NCBI GenBank assembly: GCA_905250075.1
Contig: CAJNOP010000021.1
Span: 1,141,808 to 1,205,807, forward strand
Source: Rotaria sp. Silwood1
Taxonomy: Eukaryota; Rotifera; Eurotatoria; Philodinida; Philodinidae
DNA length: 64,000 nt
Reading direction: 5' to 3'
Under the pieces are notes generated by a model. That model made no database searches, had not been told where the DNA came from, and saw only the letters and a list, made by a program, of their open reading frames with translations. This document shows, in pieces, positions 36,517-49,000 of the stretch. Every line of letters starts with the position of its first letter. Within the stretch, counting starts at the first letter, position 1. The position numbers and the translations under genes were made by a program.

Positions 36517-39010
36517 AATGATCAAAATATCTAAGGAAAAAAAAAAGATCTAAATTGAGGACATATGTACATATGTTAAACATACATCTGCTATTTTGGT
36601 AAATATGAATGTCGAAATACTTACAATCTCATTCAAAGTCGATCAATGTCAATATGATTGTCATAAATTACTCTATCAATAATAGTCATGCACATGTGGT
36701 TCTATTTATAATCTGGAAGAGAAAAGGTAAGATTTATTTAACACATATTATTGGTTGATGTGATGATAGTGACACTCAACATTATGTCATTATCACAGAT
36801 TCTTTCCTTACCAATCAAAAAATAAAAACAGCAGAGAAGAAATAATCGCTTAGAAGGGAAAAAGTTAACGGAATCAATAAGAAAAGAATCTTCAAAATTT
36901 TCCTTTAGTTATATTAGAACGATCGCTTTAAGCTAAACTAACAATGAATTTTTATATAATAAGTCATAATCGATTTGATTTTACTGATTACTATGATCTA
37001 TTTTTTTTTCTCATAATACCTGATATGACTCACCAGTTTAGTTATAGATTCCATGAAAAAAATCACATGAAATTACAGAAGTGAAATCAACATAACATGT
37101 CTTTATATTGTTCTCGTTAAATATATTTTTGAAAAAAAGCAATTATTTATTGCACACAAACAAATAAACACACAATTCTCAGTCAATCTGTAGAGAAAAT
37201 AATGTCTCTTTTTCTTTCATTAAAGGATGTAAAATAAGTTTTGTTTTCCTTAAGTAATATTCTTTTTTCACATGACTTCTCACTAATGGAGGCTATTATT
37301 CACAGTACATATCTTAGATGTCTAGAACTACTCTATCCTAGCATTTCTGTCTTGTATCTGTCATATTATTGTCACAGAGATACAAATAATGTAAAAAAAA
37401 ACATGATTAAAAAATTTCGTATTATTTTTCGTAATACTTCGAATGTCCTAAGAGTAACATTATACAAAAATATGTTTTGAAGGCAACTGTATAAATCAAA
37501 GTTCTTTAACAAAAAAAAAAAAACAAAATAAAATATCGTAAATGAATGTTTATGCATCTGCTCGTTATCTTGGTCTATTAGTTACTATAAGCGATAGAAA
37601 TTTTTGCTTATTTGATGAAGTATTTCATAGACTATTATTATAAATTAATAGGTCTAATTTAGAACATTTCAAACCTCTTAGTAGATTGATTTCATTGAGT
37701 AAAAAAAGAAAAAAACAAGAATTATAAGTTCATTCAGAAAAACGACAATTATCCATCGACTCATTTTAGCCAGTATAAGAGCCATTGTGCTTTTCTATAT
37801 AATTCATTCGTATGATTTGTTGCTTCTATATGTGACTATCAGCAGAGAAAAAAAACGGATCGTTCAATTCTTTCTTTTTTTTTCTATTCATAACGGTGTA
37901 GACAAAAGATAGAAAGGCAAGAATGATGTTCAGAAAAATAAAAGTTACTCTATAAGGATTGAATATTCCTACGACTACAATATTTATTTATGTTTAAATA
38001 TTTTGAAGATTTAAAAACTTGTTGAAGAATTTTTATAATTTTAATGCTGCTTGTATTTTTATAATAATAACATGTAGAAAACTAAAATTTTAGAATCGAT
38101 ACTTCTATATATCTATGTAGACACCATGAATAATAGATCTCACTAGTGTAAATTCATGTGAAAAACAAAAAAATAAAAAAAAAAAAAAGAACATTCCTTG
38201 AGGGAATCAAAACTTATTTTACATCCTTTATTCTTTGCCGTCAGCGATAGTTCATTTTCTTTTCAGTTAGAGTTCTAGTCATCATTAGTTACTTCTTTGT
38301 CGTCTCCGGTTCTTTTTTTCTCTCGTTTTTTTCTTTGCCCAAGTTTTTCCGTCGTCATGAATTATCACAAACATACACACACTTACACGTTAACGAAGTA
38401 TATGTCTTTTACATATTCACACATAAACATACAGAAATCTACAGAAGAGTAAACTAGGTCGACCAAATATATCGTAGAATGAGTAGGCGTATAGTGGAAA
38501 ATTGCATAAAAACAACAAAGCGAAAAATATCAAACAAATTTTACCAATCTTATTTTCTTTAGTTCATATGGTTGTTACTGACTTGAGAGATTCTTATTGA
38601 CATATATATATATATATATGCCTTACTAAATATTATTTTTCTAGTTCTCTACAACAAAAAGAAAAACAATTGGCAACGATAGGACGATAGATGCGAAAAA
38701 AAGCATAATGGAAGTCTGTAACAAAAACATGCAAATAAGAACATAAGAGCTGTTAAAAATTTATTACCGAGCATTCTAAAAGAGGATTGTTGATGATTAT
38801 GAAAAATAATCAAAGCATATATTTATTTTATTCTTGATAGTGGAATTCATTAGTACAGCTTACAGTACGTATTTTACAAATATTTTTTATGATTAAAAAA
38901 AAAAGAAAAACGATCGTTGGACTATTTTAAAAGAGATTTTTATCTGACATACATATAAACAGATAGTCCAAAGTTCGAAAAAAAAACAAGAATTTATATG
39001 ACTACAAACT
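36517..39010. other. Intergenic, no supported gene
   Basis: AT-rich with poly(A/T) runs and a (TA)n run at about 38602-38620. Short overlapping open frames only. Some of this may be 5'-UTR exons of the small membrane protein on the minus strand. Confidence 0.45.
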
Positions 39011-40307
39011 TCATTTATTAGTTGTGTCTAAATTAAATTCTTCATTATCTATATTAATTAAATGATTTTTATTATGATAATCAATAAGTTCAACTGTTGT
39101 TGTTGGTAATAACTGTTCATTTATTGAATATATTACATGAAAACGTGTCACTGATGCATTTGGTGCTAGTTCTTGTATAGTATCTATATGTTGTCCGATA
39201 TCTGTTTGTAAATCATGTGCAAAATATTTAATTAATTCACGTATAACAGATCCATGACTAACAACAAGTACATCAAGGTCAGAAAAATGATTTTCATATG
39301 AGGAATGTTTCAAAGTTTTGTTTAAAATTCGTTGTTTTTCACTATTACTATTATTTGATAAAGATGAAAGATCCATGGTTGAATCGATTGTTGATCGACA
39401 TGATCTTGTTAAAATAATATGGTTTTTTAATTGATTGTGAATATTTTCTATTGATATTGAACGTTTTTTATTCGAATCTTGTAGTCTTTTTTGAGTAATA
39501 AATAAATTTTCTGTCGAAACATTACATGTTGAACATTGTGTAGTATCTTGTTTTGTTAATAAATTGAATGTACCAAATTTAATAAAAATTTCTTGACATA
39601 GTTTTCGAAAAAATTTTATAGCACGTTCACGCACTTGGGCAGTTGTTTCAGCACCAGGAGGTGTGAAATTAATATAAGGAATGCCATTCTCTTTTGCTAA
39701 TTCATGTAACCATCGACGTGTTCGTCCTTCTGCAATACCAAACATCTAATTAATTCAAAATGAAACAAAAATTATATAAATTCAATCAAAAGTGATTTAC
39801 TCTTTCACGTAATAAACTATCGAATTTAATTTTACATGATGATACACGATTTAATTGATGAATTTGACGTGCTGTCTAAAATAGTTAAATATTATATGTA
39901 TGATTATGTATTAAAAAGAATGTAAGGCTTTATGACTTTTTCATCTGAAGAAAAATACATAAAAAAAAAGCATACTTCTAAAGATCGTTTTAGGTCACTT
40001 GAATAAATATGTGAAAAATGGTGATATTGCAAATATCGACCAAGTGCTTTCGATTGTTGATAACCAATATTAGATAACTCTGTATCAAGCAAACCTTGAA
40101 TAATACCTTCAGCATTAGCATGTGTTTCAGCACTAAAAAAGAATTCATCAAATAGAAAAAGAAAAAATCAATAAGTTATAGATATTTACTGTCGAACAAG
40201 TGTTAAATTAAAATGAACATGATCGACTTGTTCAGTATTTGAAAACATTGATCTACAGATTATATAATTTAATAGATAGAATTAAAAATACTTGTTACTA
40301 ACCGCAT
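39011..40307 (-). CDS. TIGAR: TIGAR-like fructose-2,6-bisphosphatase (histidine phosphatase)
   Basis: Five minus-strand exons (40307-40303, 40252-40190, 40132-39976, 39875-39801, 39745-39011) join to 344 residues; human TIGAR is 270. The family removes phosphate from fructose-2,6-bisphosphate and related compounds in the cytosol, damping glycolysis. The catalytic N-terminal motif reads LVRHAETHANAEGIIQG (His 23); the usual form is RHGET, so Gly is Ala here. Then come LSNIGYQQSKALGRYL and IYSSDLKRS, LLRERMFGIAEGRT (general-acid Glu about 99) and TPPGAETTAQVRERAIKFF. The second catalytic histidine lies in VLVVSHGSVIRELIKYF (His 264). A Ser/Asn/Lys-rich insertion of about 90 residues (about 160-250) separates the two, longer than in vertebrates. 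The first coding exon is only five bases (ATGCG), inferred from phase and donor, so the start is less certain than the rest. Confidence 0.88.
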
Positions 40308-41608
40308 TGTAAATATAATTTTTTTGTGTGTCAAAAACACACGCCTTGTTTGCTTGCTTGTATCCACAAGATGTATATTATCCTTGGCCTTCGTTGACTG
40401 ATCGCAAGAGAAGCTTTTGTTTTTGGCTACTATCTATTATAAAATACGCACGCACTGATGAAAAGGCCATTGGGCGTATCATCTATGATTAGATAGATAT
40501 TTATTTCCTGTATCGATCAATGTCATTCCTCAATACTATAAAACACGTTTCTCAGTCAAAACATGCTATACATTTATGACAAGCAGGAAGAAGAAAACAT
40601 CGAGGATGTTAAGGCTATGAAAAAAGATCGTTATCAAGTGACTAACTGTTTTATACTATCATACTGATTATATGGTGATTCTATCGTTCGTTCTTGAGTC
40701 GAATATTTTTATGCATTGAGAAATATGCAAATAATCTATCGAACAAATAAAATATGAAAGGAAAGGGCGAAGAGTACATCTCTATCAAAACTTACCACAG
40801 TGTCAATAGGTGTAAATAGATACCTTGGCCTGGAGGGTATGCAAAGAGATAAAAAAAAGAAAAAAATACAGTTGTGCAATGGATTTTTGATTACTTTTTA
40901 TCAACAAGAACTTTATAATTACTTGGGCATTTACGACGCAGTAATAGTTTTTGTTTTGCGGTTTAAAGAAAAAAACTTTATCAAGTAAATCTACACCTCC
41001 TTTGACAGAATACAAGAGTTAATAGAACAAATTAGAATCATTTTATTCTTGAGCAGATCACACTTGAAATTTCATATAGAAGCATATATTCTAAATTCTT
41101 TCAATCAATAAATAAATATTTTTTTTTCTTGCTTAGAATCAATATTGATTTTCCACTTATATATTTTTCTCTATTCAACATGATAAAACCAAAAAAAGGA
41201 ATTCCTTAACAATATTTCTTACAAGCTAATCTAATATGTCCGCATTTCTCGATTGTCAGCAGATTCTTCAATTTATGTTATATAAAAATATTTTTCTAAA
41301 TTAAATAAAATCATGTAATTTCTTACACTTTTTTGAATAATTTGTTTCAAATCTTGATAATTCCGTTATGATTAATATATAATATAAAATCAAATCAAGT
41401 CATTGGAAGACAAATACAAGTATTGAATTCTGTTTGAGACTTCTTGGACTATCATATATCTCCTCCATAGAATCATACATTATTCATTATATGATAATTA
41501 GTAGACAGTTTAATCATTTATTCAGATATTTTTTTTCAAAAACAAGAATATAAAAAAATAAACTTCTATATACTATTGAATATTTTACATATTTTCTCAT
41601 TTATTTAA
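40308..41608. other. Intergenic, no supported gene
   Basis: Immediate upstream region of the TIGAR-like gene, then AT-rich DNA with short overlapping open frames. Confidence 0.45.
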
Positions 41609-41933
41609 CTCTTTGAGAGGACGGTGGGACATATTTGTCCCACCTATTTTTTCAGTACAGAAAATGTTTGCTCTACATTAAACTGTTACAATCTTTAAGG
41701 TACATAGGTCGCTTATCTGCCATCTCATGTAGGCCTTTTCTCTCTTCCTTCCTGTCATATAGATCCTTCTCAGATGTCCTTCTTTCTTTCTGCTACTATA
41801 TACTGACGCATGATTTCTCCCTCTCTTCTCTCAATGCCTTATCATCAGGTTTTTATCTGATCATATTAAGGCAAATACAACTGATTAATTAAAGAACCAT
41901 TTTTTGATTGAAAAAAATTCCGTCCTCAAAGGG
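41609..41933. mobile_element. piggyBac-like MITE with TTAA flanks
   Basis: TTAA at 41605-41608 and 41934-41937 flank a 325-bp element. Its termini are inverted repeats: ctctttgagaggacgg on the left and, reading the right end as reverse complement, ccctttgaggacgg. The CCCTTTG-type end plus TTAA duplication is typical of piggyBac-related elements. A 10-bp-class hairpin (gtgggacatatttgtcccac) lies just inside the left end. No transposase; the open frame at 41635-41892 is not protein-like. Confidence 0.82.
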
Positions 41934-41937
41934 TTAA

Positions 41938-42823
41938 TACTTCGGGAAATAAGCATATCGATTATTGATTAACTATTCAACTACACCTGTGTATTATTCA
42001 ATTTCAGCTATATTTTTGCTTCAGTAAATCTTTTCATAGTATTGAAAATATTTTCAAACTTGCAATTTAAAAAAGGGCTAGATATTAAGTCAATTATCAT
42101 CTTTAAACAAATAGCAATTAATATAAAGCATGTATATTTATAGTGCTACTGTTGTAATTTTGAAAAGTAATGCGTAGCATGCGAATATATTTCTCTAGGT
42201 GTATCAGAAAAAAGTATCTAGATAAAAAATTATATTAAGATTCTTCATCGTACAGTATCTAATTGATAGTTGAAAGCTATTAATGCAATTCGTGCGAGAT
42301 TAAAATGTGAAACACGACATTGCTGTTGTTGCTAATTATATGGAAATTGTTTTATTCTGTCTATTTCGGGACACGTTTCCTCACTATCTCTTACTTAATC
42401 CTCTAGAACAAAAATAAGAAAATAGTTCATATAGTCTAACAAAATCTTACTAATGTACGGTCTTTGACTGCATATTAACAACAAAGAGCAAGTTCTGAGG
42501 GAGGGGGAAGGTATAAATTTCTGATTCTATGTACTTCAGCATTACTTTTATGGCGTGTTTCACAAAACATTTGTATATTTGAAAATATCTACTTTATAAT
42601 GTTTTGTTTTTGTTAAACGTATTCATGGTAAAAACAAAAATATCAATGACTAAGTTTTTGTGGTTGCATGGCACTGACTCATTCATTCTTGCACAACTTT
42701 GTTTTTCTTTCGTCAATATTCATAGAAACAAATGACATACTCACCTGATACGTATTTTTGAGTTTATAAAAAAAAGATATGTTATATTAAATTATTGCTT
42801 AGGTTTTTAATTCTTTTGTTACA
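41938..42823. other. Intergenic, no supported gene
   Basis: AT-rich; a G-rich run (gagggaggggga) at about 42498. Ends in the short 5' flank of the RapZ-domain gene. Confidence 0.4.
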
Positions 42824-43273
42824 ATGACTCAAGCTCAAGATATTAATATTAAATTATTCTCATTTGGTCATTCTTTTGGTGTTCCAAAAACAGTTGACTT
42901 ATTATATTCAGTACGTCATTTTCCAGTTCCTAACATAGATAATTATCAACAATATGATGGGCGACATAAACGAATACAAAATGAATTGTTAAATTTGACA
43001 CAATATGAAGATAAACTTAAAACAATCATTGAACAACTGATGAATTTTATTCATGAACATAACAAAAATTCTATCACATTGGCAATTGGATGTGAACAAG
43101 GAAGGCATCGATCAGTAGCTATAGTCGAACGACTTGCTGATTTATTGGGAACTACGTATAATGTAGAAGTCAGTCATCGAGATTTACAAAGAACAGGATA
43201 TGATAAAAAGAAACAACGAGAAAGAACCCAAAATAGAGACAGAAAATATAACAGTTATGATGAAAATAACTAA
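42824..43273 (+). CDS. Stand-alone RapZ C-terminal-domain protein
   Basis: A single-exon 149-residue protein that matches the C-terminal domain of bacterial RapZ/YvcJ. The order of motifs is the same: an opening strand IKLFSFGHSFGVPKTVDLLY, VRHFPVPN (family VRFLPNPH), then LAIGCEQGRHRSVAIVERLA (about residues 86-105; family AIGCTGGKHRSV.IAE.LA), and a closing VEVSHRDLQR (family V..RHR.L). In bacteria this domain binds a small RNA or a sugar-phosphate signal and sits behind a P-loop kinase-like domain. The kinase half is absent here, and the C-terminus instead ends in a basic, Arg/Lys/Asn-rich tail of about 30 residues. Eukaryotic proteins consisting of this domain alone are known from sequence; their role is unclear. 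No membrane or signal sequence. Confidence 0.85.
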   Translation: MTQAQDINIKLFSFGHSFGVPKTVDLLYSVRHFPVPNIDNYQQYDGRHKRIQNELLNLTQYEDKLKTIIEQLMNFIHEHNKNSITLAIGCEQGRHRSVAIVERLADLLGTTYNVEVSHRDLQRTGYDKKKQRERTQNRDRKYNSYDENN

Positions 43274-45285
43274 CGTATTATTGTTTGGTAAATTTAAAAT
43301 CATCATCTGATTAACTCACTTCAAATTGATCTAATTTTCTATAGTATAATGTTTTACATCTGTTCGTTTTTGAACTGTTATTGGTTTAAAAGGTTTCTGT
43401 TTCAAAGGTTATTTCAATGGACATACAATTTTATTATATTTAATATTTATGTGATTGTTGAAGTTTTTTGTATAACGAAGATTGAAAGATATATTAATCC
43501 TTCGATTTCATCAGAATCATTTCATTTAATCTGCTATACTATCGATATCAACTTATGGTGATAAAATAAACCGAATGGTGAAAAACACTAAGTCTTTGAA
43601 ATATTCCTATTCGTATTTAACAATCAAAACAGAATTGTCGTTTTTTGCAGAAATCAGAGAACATTCCTTAAAAGAAACCATTGCATAATGTTCGTTTGGA
43701 TCTATCCATTCTTCTAATGTGGATTCAGTCTTGTATATTATACATGGCTGATAACATAAAACATTTATTTTTGCATTGATTAATTATTGGCACTCAAAAT
43801 TCACTGTCTGATAGTTCCTTTCTTAATAGTTTAATACAGTTGTCAAGATCAAAATTTAATAATCTGTTTCCAATACTCATACTACTCAGATTGAAAAATC
43901 CTAAACTTGAATTTTGTCGAATCGGATGAAACATCTAAGATAATGCAACAGCAATTCGATAGCTGAAAAACATTAGATACAGCTAAAGTCTGATAGGAAT
44001 CTACTGGATAATGTTGTATTTACATATGAATAATTGTTCAATAATAAATTTAAAATAAAGAAAACAATATACTCAATCATTTAGACTCACTTTTAATTGA
44101 CTTCATCCTATAACATAGTCTGGAATAAAAAGATAAGGCTACAAAAAATATTATACTGTTTGTTAAACTGATCTCGTAAGATAATCCAAGATAATGATAA
44201 AATAAAATAAATAATTTATACTTACTATTTATTCAGCTGAATAGCCCTTTTGTCATTGCAAACGCGCGTTGAGGAACACGAATACTCTGAAAATATTCGT
44301 TTCTTTAATTCTCTTGATATCGTACCTTGCATTATGTACTGTTTAATTGATGATCTTGTGAATATATTGCCATACAAGAAGACATTCATCAATCGATGTG
44401 TACTGATTCTTATTTCGGTAGGGAATATAGAATTATGCAAATAGTTTGTGTGTGCCTGAAAAAAAACTTGATTTTATCGAATCAATATTTTTCTTGTCAT
44501 TATATCTCTTAGTTCGAATTAATTTGATGAATAGATTTATAAATTTATCAGAAACATTTTTTGTTCATTAGTATTATTCTCATCGTTACTGTTGCTTCGA
44601 AAGAAATTGGTCCTGATGGACATGTGTAGTTCTAGATTAACTTAAGATTTTCAGAAATTTGTAAGAAAATACAAAAAAATAAACTATATAGTATCTAAAG
44701 CCTTCGATACATTACAAGATCTAAGGAGTTCTTATTCTGTCACTCAAAACCGTCATATTTGTTAATAAGTCCGGCCAATAATTCTTCATTTCAATTCATT
44801 TTTGCCAAATGCATCGTTAATCAAAGAATTAACTTCGCTTATCCGATGCTCGTACCAAGGAAAACAAACAGATAATATCCTGTGAAAAACAAAGAAAAAA
44901 ATTGTTGACAAGATGAATATTCTCAAAACAATACAGTCAATATATCAGACAATCTCGGTACAATGTACAACACTGCGCACGCCAATAATCAGGTCCTATG
45001 TTTACGGCAACGTTTTATCTTTGTATAAAAGGCTTAAAGATTCTATTCAAAGTATACTGTAAGAGAACTCTGAAATAACACTTAACTATATATTTTAAAA
45101 TAAACTATTTCTTCCTATTAGTTGTTTCTTATGATTTTACGAATTTGGGACTGGCACATCATTAAAATCACACAAGTAAAATAGTGTCCATGTGAAATTT
45201 AGATAGTATTATGGAGATGAATATTACAAATAAGGTTCATTGGGACCCAATTTTCTTGATCCTAAACTGACAGAATCAAGATATA
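43274..45285. other. Intergenic, no supported gene
   Basis: AT-rich, short overlapping open frames on both strands, none recognisable. Confidence 0.45.
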
Positions 45286-45590
45286 CAGAGTGTTAAATAA
45301 CCTTTACACCCCCCTCTATAACCTAAAGTATCCATGATATCACAAATGTATTTTATACCAGATTAAAGTGCGTCAAAAACTGGATTTANNNNNNNNNNNN
45401 NNNNNNNNNNNNNNNNNNNNNNNNNNNNNNNNNNNNNNNNNNNNNNNNNNNNNNNNNNNNNNNNNNNNNNNNNNNNNNNNNNNNNNNNTAAATCCAGTTT
45501 TTGACGCACTTTAATCTGGTATAAAATACATTTGTAATATCATGGATACTTTAGGTTATAGAGGGGGCGTAAAGGTTATTTAACACCCTG
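45286..45590. mobile_element. TA-flanked palindromic element interrupted by the assembly gap
   Basis: TA dinucleotides at 45284-45285 and 45591-45592 flank arms 45286-45388 and 45489-45590. The arms are near-perfect reverse complements over about 102 bp (outer sequence cagagtgttaaataacc on the left, cagggtgttaaataacc on the right strand-reversed), differing at about four positions. TA duplication and a CAGGGTGTT-type end fit Tc1/mariner-related MITEs. The unresolved centre is exactly where the palindrome would fold. Confidence 0.85.
45389..45488. other. Assembly gap of 100 N
   Basis: A run of exactly 100 N, a conventional placeholder length, so the true distance is unknown. It is bordered on both sides by the same sequence in inverted orientation (ctggattta / taaatccag). 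Confidence 0.99.
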
Positions 45591-45592
45591 TA

Positions 45593-46829
45593 GATATAAG
45601 TGTTTCCATTTGTAAACGTGCATTAAATAAAGTAAGATTAGATAAATATAAAAAGGGAGTTGATATATAAGAGCGATTCGTTTAACAAAATTAATTCGTA
45701 ATATAAAACTTGATTTTTATGTTCATAGAGAAATAAATCGATTTTGAATAAGTTACACTTGACTAAAAGAAAGTTTAGTTTGTATGTGCAATGTTATTGG
45801 TTTTTCAACACAAAATGAATCAAATTTTTGGTGGTTGGACTATTATCACTTTATTTGATTTTGTTCTTGAATACTATTCTGAAAACTTTACTTTTAATCT
45901 AAAATGATAATTGAATAGATTGCTTAAACATATTTTTAACGCTCTAACACGTGGCACTAATTTGGTACAATTGATATTGAGTCGACTGCTAGAATAGATA
46001 ATGTGGGTATTCAATATGACACACGTATGGTTGAATTCAAATAAAGTCATTTCATTGTGGTCGTACAAAATGGATCAAAAATGACGCATTCGTGTCGTAT
46101 GATATAAAAATTTGACTTGTTTACAGTTTTCACAATTACATTATTATTTATCTATATAAAGCTAGACGTGTCTTACTTTTATGAGTTGCTTTTAGAAAAT
46201 GAATCATTTCTGAAAATAACGTATAATTAGTTTTAGTTCATTATAACCGCAGTTCATAATCAAAAAACATTAAAGATATCAATATTAGGATGTTACATGT
46301 GTATCTATCAACTCTTGGACAATGATAATCTTTAGAACAATTTTATGTTACATTAAGACATAGATGTACTTGATATTTAGAACAATATACGTTTGTCTTC
46401 ATTGAGTTTGCCGCCAATGTGCTGAACAATCACAACAAGTCATACTTGAAAAATTTGAAGCAGTTTCTTTATTTTTTTTTTGATGGGTTAAGGTTATAGT
46501 CATTATTTCTGATTCCAATGATGGATAATATGTAGCTAACATTATTAAAACTCGGTGTTCAGTTGTTCTTAGTTCCCGCAAGATTATATTGGCTCGTGAG
46601 TATATCTATGGGATTGCAATCGCTTTTTAGAAATCTTTTTTTTTCGATCTTAATAGTCTAGTTAGACGGATCACAGTCGAAAACAGTCTCTAATAAAAAT
46701 TAAAACCTTTTTGAATGCATAACCGATGAAAATCCACATCTTTTTTTCAAGAACATTTTATACATGTATATATTCATGTTTGACGCGTTCCTAAAAGATG
46801 ACATGAATTTTCACAATTTAAAGGATGTT
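45593..46829. other. Intergenic, no supported gene
   Basis: AT-rich, short unsupported open frames. Nothing recognised. Confidence 0.45.
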
Positions 46830-47144
46830 CCATACTAACTGATTATAAATTGTTAGTGATGTTTTTCGTAGTTTTCTTGATGTCAATAGCTGAAATTTTT
46901 TCACATATATATATATCAAATCAAGATTTTTTTGTTTCTAAAATTTTCAGCTCTCTAGCTGTAATTACTGATGCAATACATTAACAAGCTTGAAAAATAT
47001 TTCACCATTAGTTATAGTTAGAGTGAGTGAAATTTCTAGAGACGAAAGATCCTCCTTGAAGATATACGTGATAAAAATTTCAGCTCTCTACGTCAGGAAA
47101 AAGTATGAAAAATATCATTAACAATTTATCATCAGTTATTATGG
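46830..47144. mobile_element. Degenerate foldback element
   Basis: The left arm (ccatactaactgattataa, then attgttagtgatgttttt at about 46850-46867) pairs with the right arm read in reverse complement (ccataataactgatgataa, then attgttaatgatatttttc). Deeper blocks pair too: agctgaaatttttt on the left with aaaaatttcagct on the right at about 47073. Arms are about 90 nt with roughly 15-20 per cent mismatches by eye. No target-site duplication can be read with confidence. Confidence 0.65.
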
Positions 47145-47966
47145 AGAAGTCTTTGTACAAATGATCTCTCCTCTTGTTGCTATCGTATATGTATACGTAT
47201 ACATGTTCTTCTCTTTTCTGGGTGTTATCTGGTTATTCTCTTCCTCTCTTTACTTTCTTCTTCTACCTTTACAACGTTGTTATTATTAATAAAACCGAAC
47301 TCACATTCATAAGGTAACAAAATTTATATAGATAACATACAACTGGATTAATAGCAATATGTCGAAAATAAGCATGGAATGTTTTTGATTCATATCGCTT
47401 TCCGGCCATTTGATATTTAACAAAAATTTAGATAAACTGTTCCAAACGTTCGTTATTATCACATTGAAGAATGTTGTTTATGGATTTTTTTGAATTTGAC
47501 ATATGCAAATATTCGAATGAACTGATTACTGATTTTAATTGAGTATCTCTTTTTGCGTGTGGCAGAATGAACATGAAACCTATCTGTGTTGATAGCATAA
47601 AGTTAGTGTAGATTTGATGACGACAATGCTATTTTTAAGGGTTTTTTCATTAACAGAAAAATGTTATGCGTCATAAAGCAGTGCTTATTTTGCCTAATTT
47701 ATTCCTTTTTTCGCCTCTAATGTTTTTCTTCCTCATTTAATTTTTAAAGGAAGTACAGCGTAGATTCAACCGATGTATAGGTACTTAAGTTTATTCAACA
47801 TGATCATAAAGATGGAAGTGAATATAGGTTGAAATAATAAAAGCGACAAAATTAATCATATTTTCTCAAATATTTATTGTTGTTCTAGTTTTTTCCTTCT
47901 GTTTTTTTGCTTGCTTACGAATTTTCAAAAATCATATAAGCAAATATGTTTTTGTATATATTTATT
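47145..47966. other. Intergenic, 3' flank of the prohormone gene
   Basis: AT-rich with no supported gene; the part near 47800-47966 is likely the 3'-UTR and poly(A) region of the minus-strand gene that follows. Confidence 0.4.
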
Positions 47967-49000
47967 TTATTCTTCCATAAATCCAGAGTCATAAAGTTTT
48001 TCAATTAACGATGCAAGACCTTGATTCACAGCTTCTTGTGCAAATACAGGAATTTCTTCTAATCGTCCATCATGAATTTTTTCAACAACATTTCGAAAAT
48101 GTGCAACATCCTCAGGTGACATTTGTAATTTTGTAGCAAAACTCTTAAGATTTTTTGCCACTAAGAAAAATAAAAAGAAGAAATTTGGTTTATTTTTATT
48201 TTCTAATAAACAAAAAAACAATAATAAAAATTTTTACCTGAAAATGCTGATGCTAATGCATCTAACCAAAATGATTTATTATTTTCAATAGTATTTGAAA
48301 ATTTTTCGCCAAATAAAAACGTAAATAATTGTGAACCATGTAATACATGTTCAGCATCAAAAAAATTTTCAATATTGTCTTTTGCTGGTCGTTTAACTAA
48401 AAAAACAAAGAAAAACATTACAATTTGTTTTAATAGCATAGAAAAATATTTATTTACATGCAATACACGTTTCTTCATTTTCATCGAGATTACCAGGACA
48501 ATCACCTGCATGACCATCGCAAATAAATTGTAAAGCAATACATCGTTCACTCTGTGGACATTGAAATGGTTCCGATGGATCAATACATCCTATATAAAAA
48601 TAACAAGATAATTCAATTGAATATTAAATTAATATTTTCGTTGATTATTACACTCAAAAGACAGTTTTATTAGTTATAGATACTTTTTGTTGGCACAGAA
48701 AAAATTTTAGACGATCCCATGAGAAAAACAATTATAATAATATGTACCTTTAAATTGATGACTTGCTTTTAAAGCATCGAATGGTGACGCTTTCGAACGA
48801 GCATCGGCTGCACTAACAGTTGGTCTTTTTTCAAACCATCTTTTTAATAAATCATTTCGATGATGACCAGAATCAGTAAGCCAAGGTCGTCGTAGACCAT
48901 TCGTGGGTAACCGAGCGAATTCGGCACTACTAGCTACTTGCATAAGAGCGATCAAAGAGGAAATAATAATAGCAAGTTGTGATGAGATTGATTTCGTCAT
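47967..49000 (-). CDS. Prohormone-4-like secreted precursor with LDLa domain
   Basis: Four minus-strand exons (49000-48748, 48589-48458, 48396-48238, 48160-47967) join in phase to 245 residues. Residues 1-26 form a signal peptide ending ASSA. A linker follows with candidate dibasic sites at RR 37-38, KR 53-54 and KR 58-59. An LDL-receptor class A module occupies about 85-126, with six cysteines (86, 95, 101, 108, 115, 126) and the acidic CPGNLDENEETC end. The module is followed by KRPAKDNIENFF and a helical region to the C-terminus (FTFLFGEKFSNTIENN; VAHFRNVVEKIHDGRLEEIP; LIEKLYDSGFMEE). This order, signal-short peptide-LDLa-KRP-helical domain, is that of insect prohormone-4 (about 200 residues in the honeybee), a neuropeptide-precursor family of protostomes. 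The short mature peptide itself is not conserved enough to be named. Secreted; receptor unknown. Confidence 0.82.
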
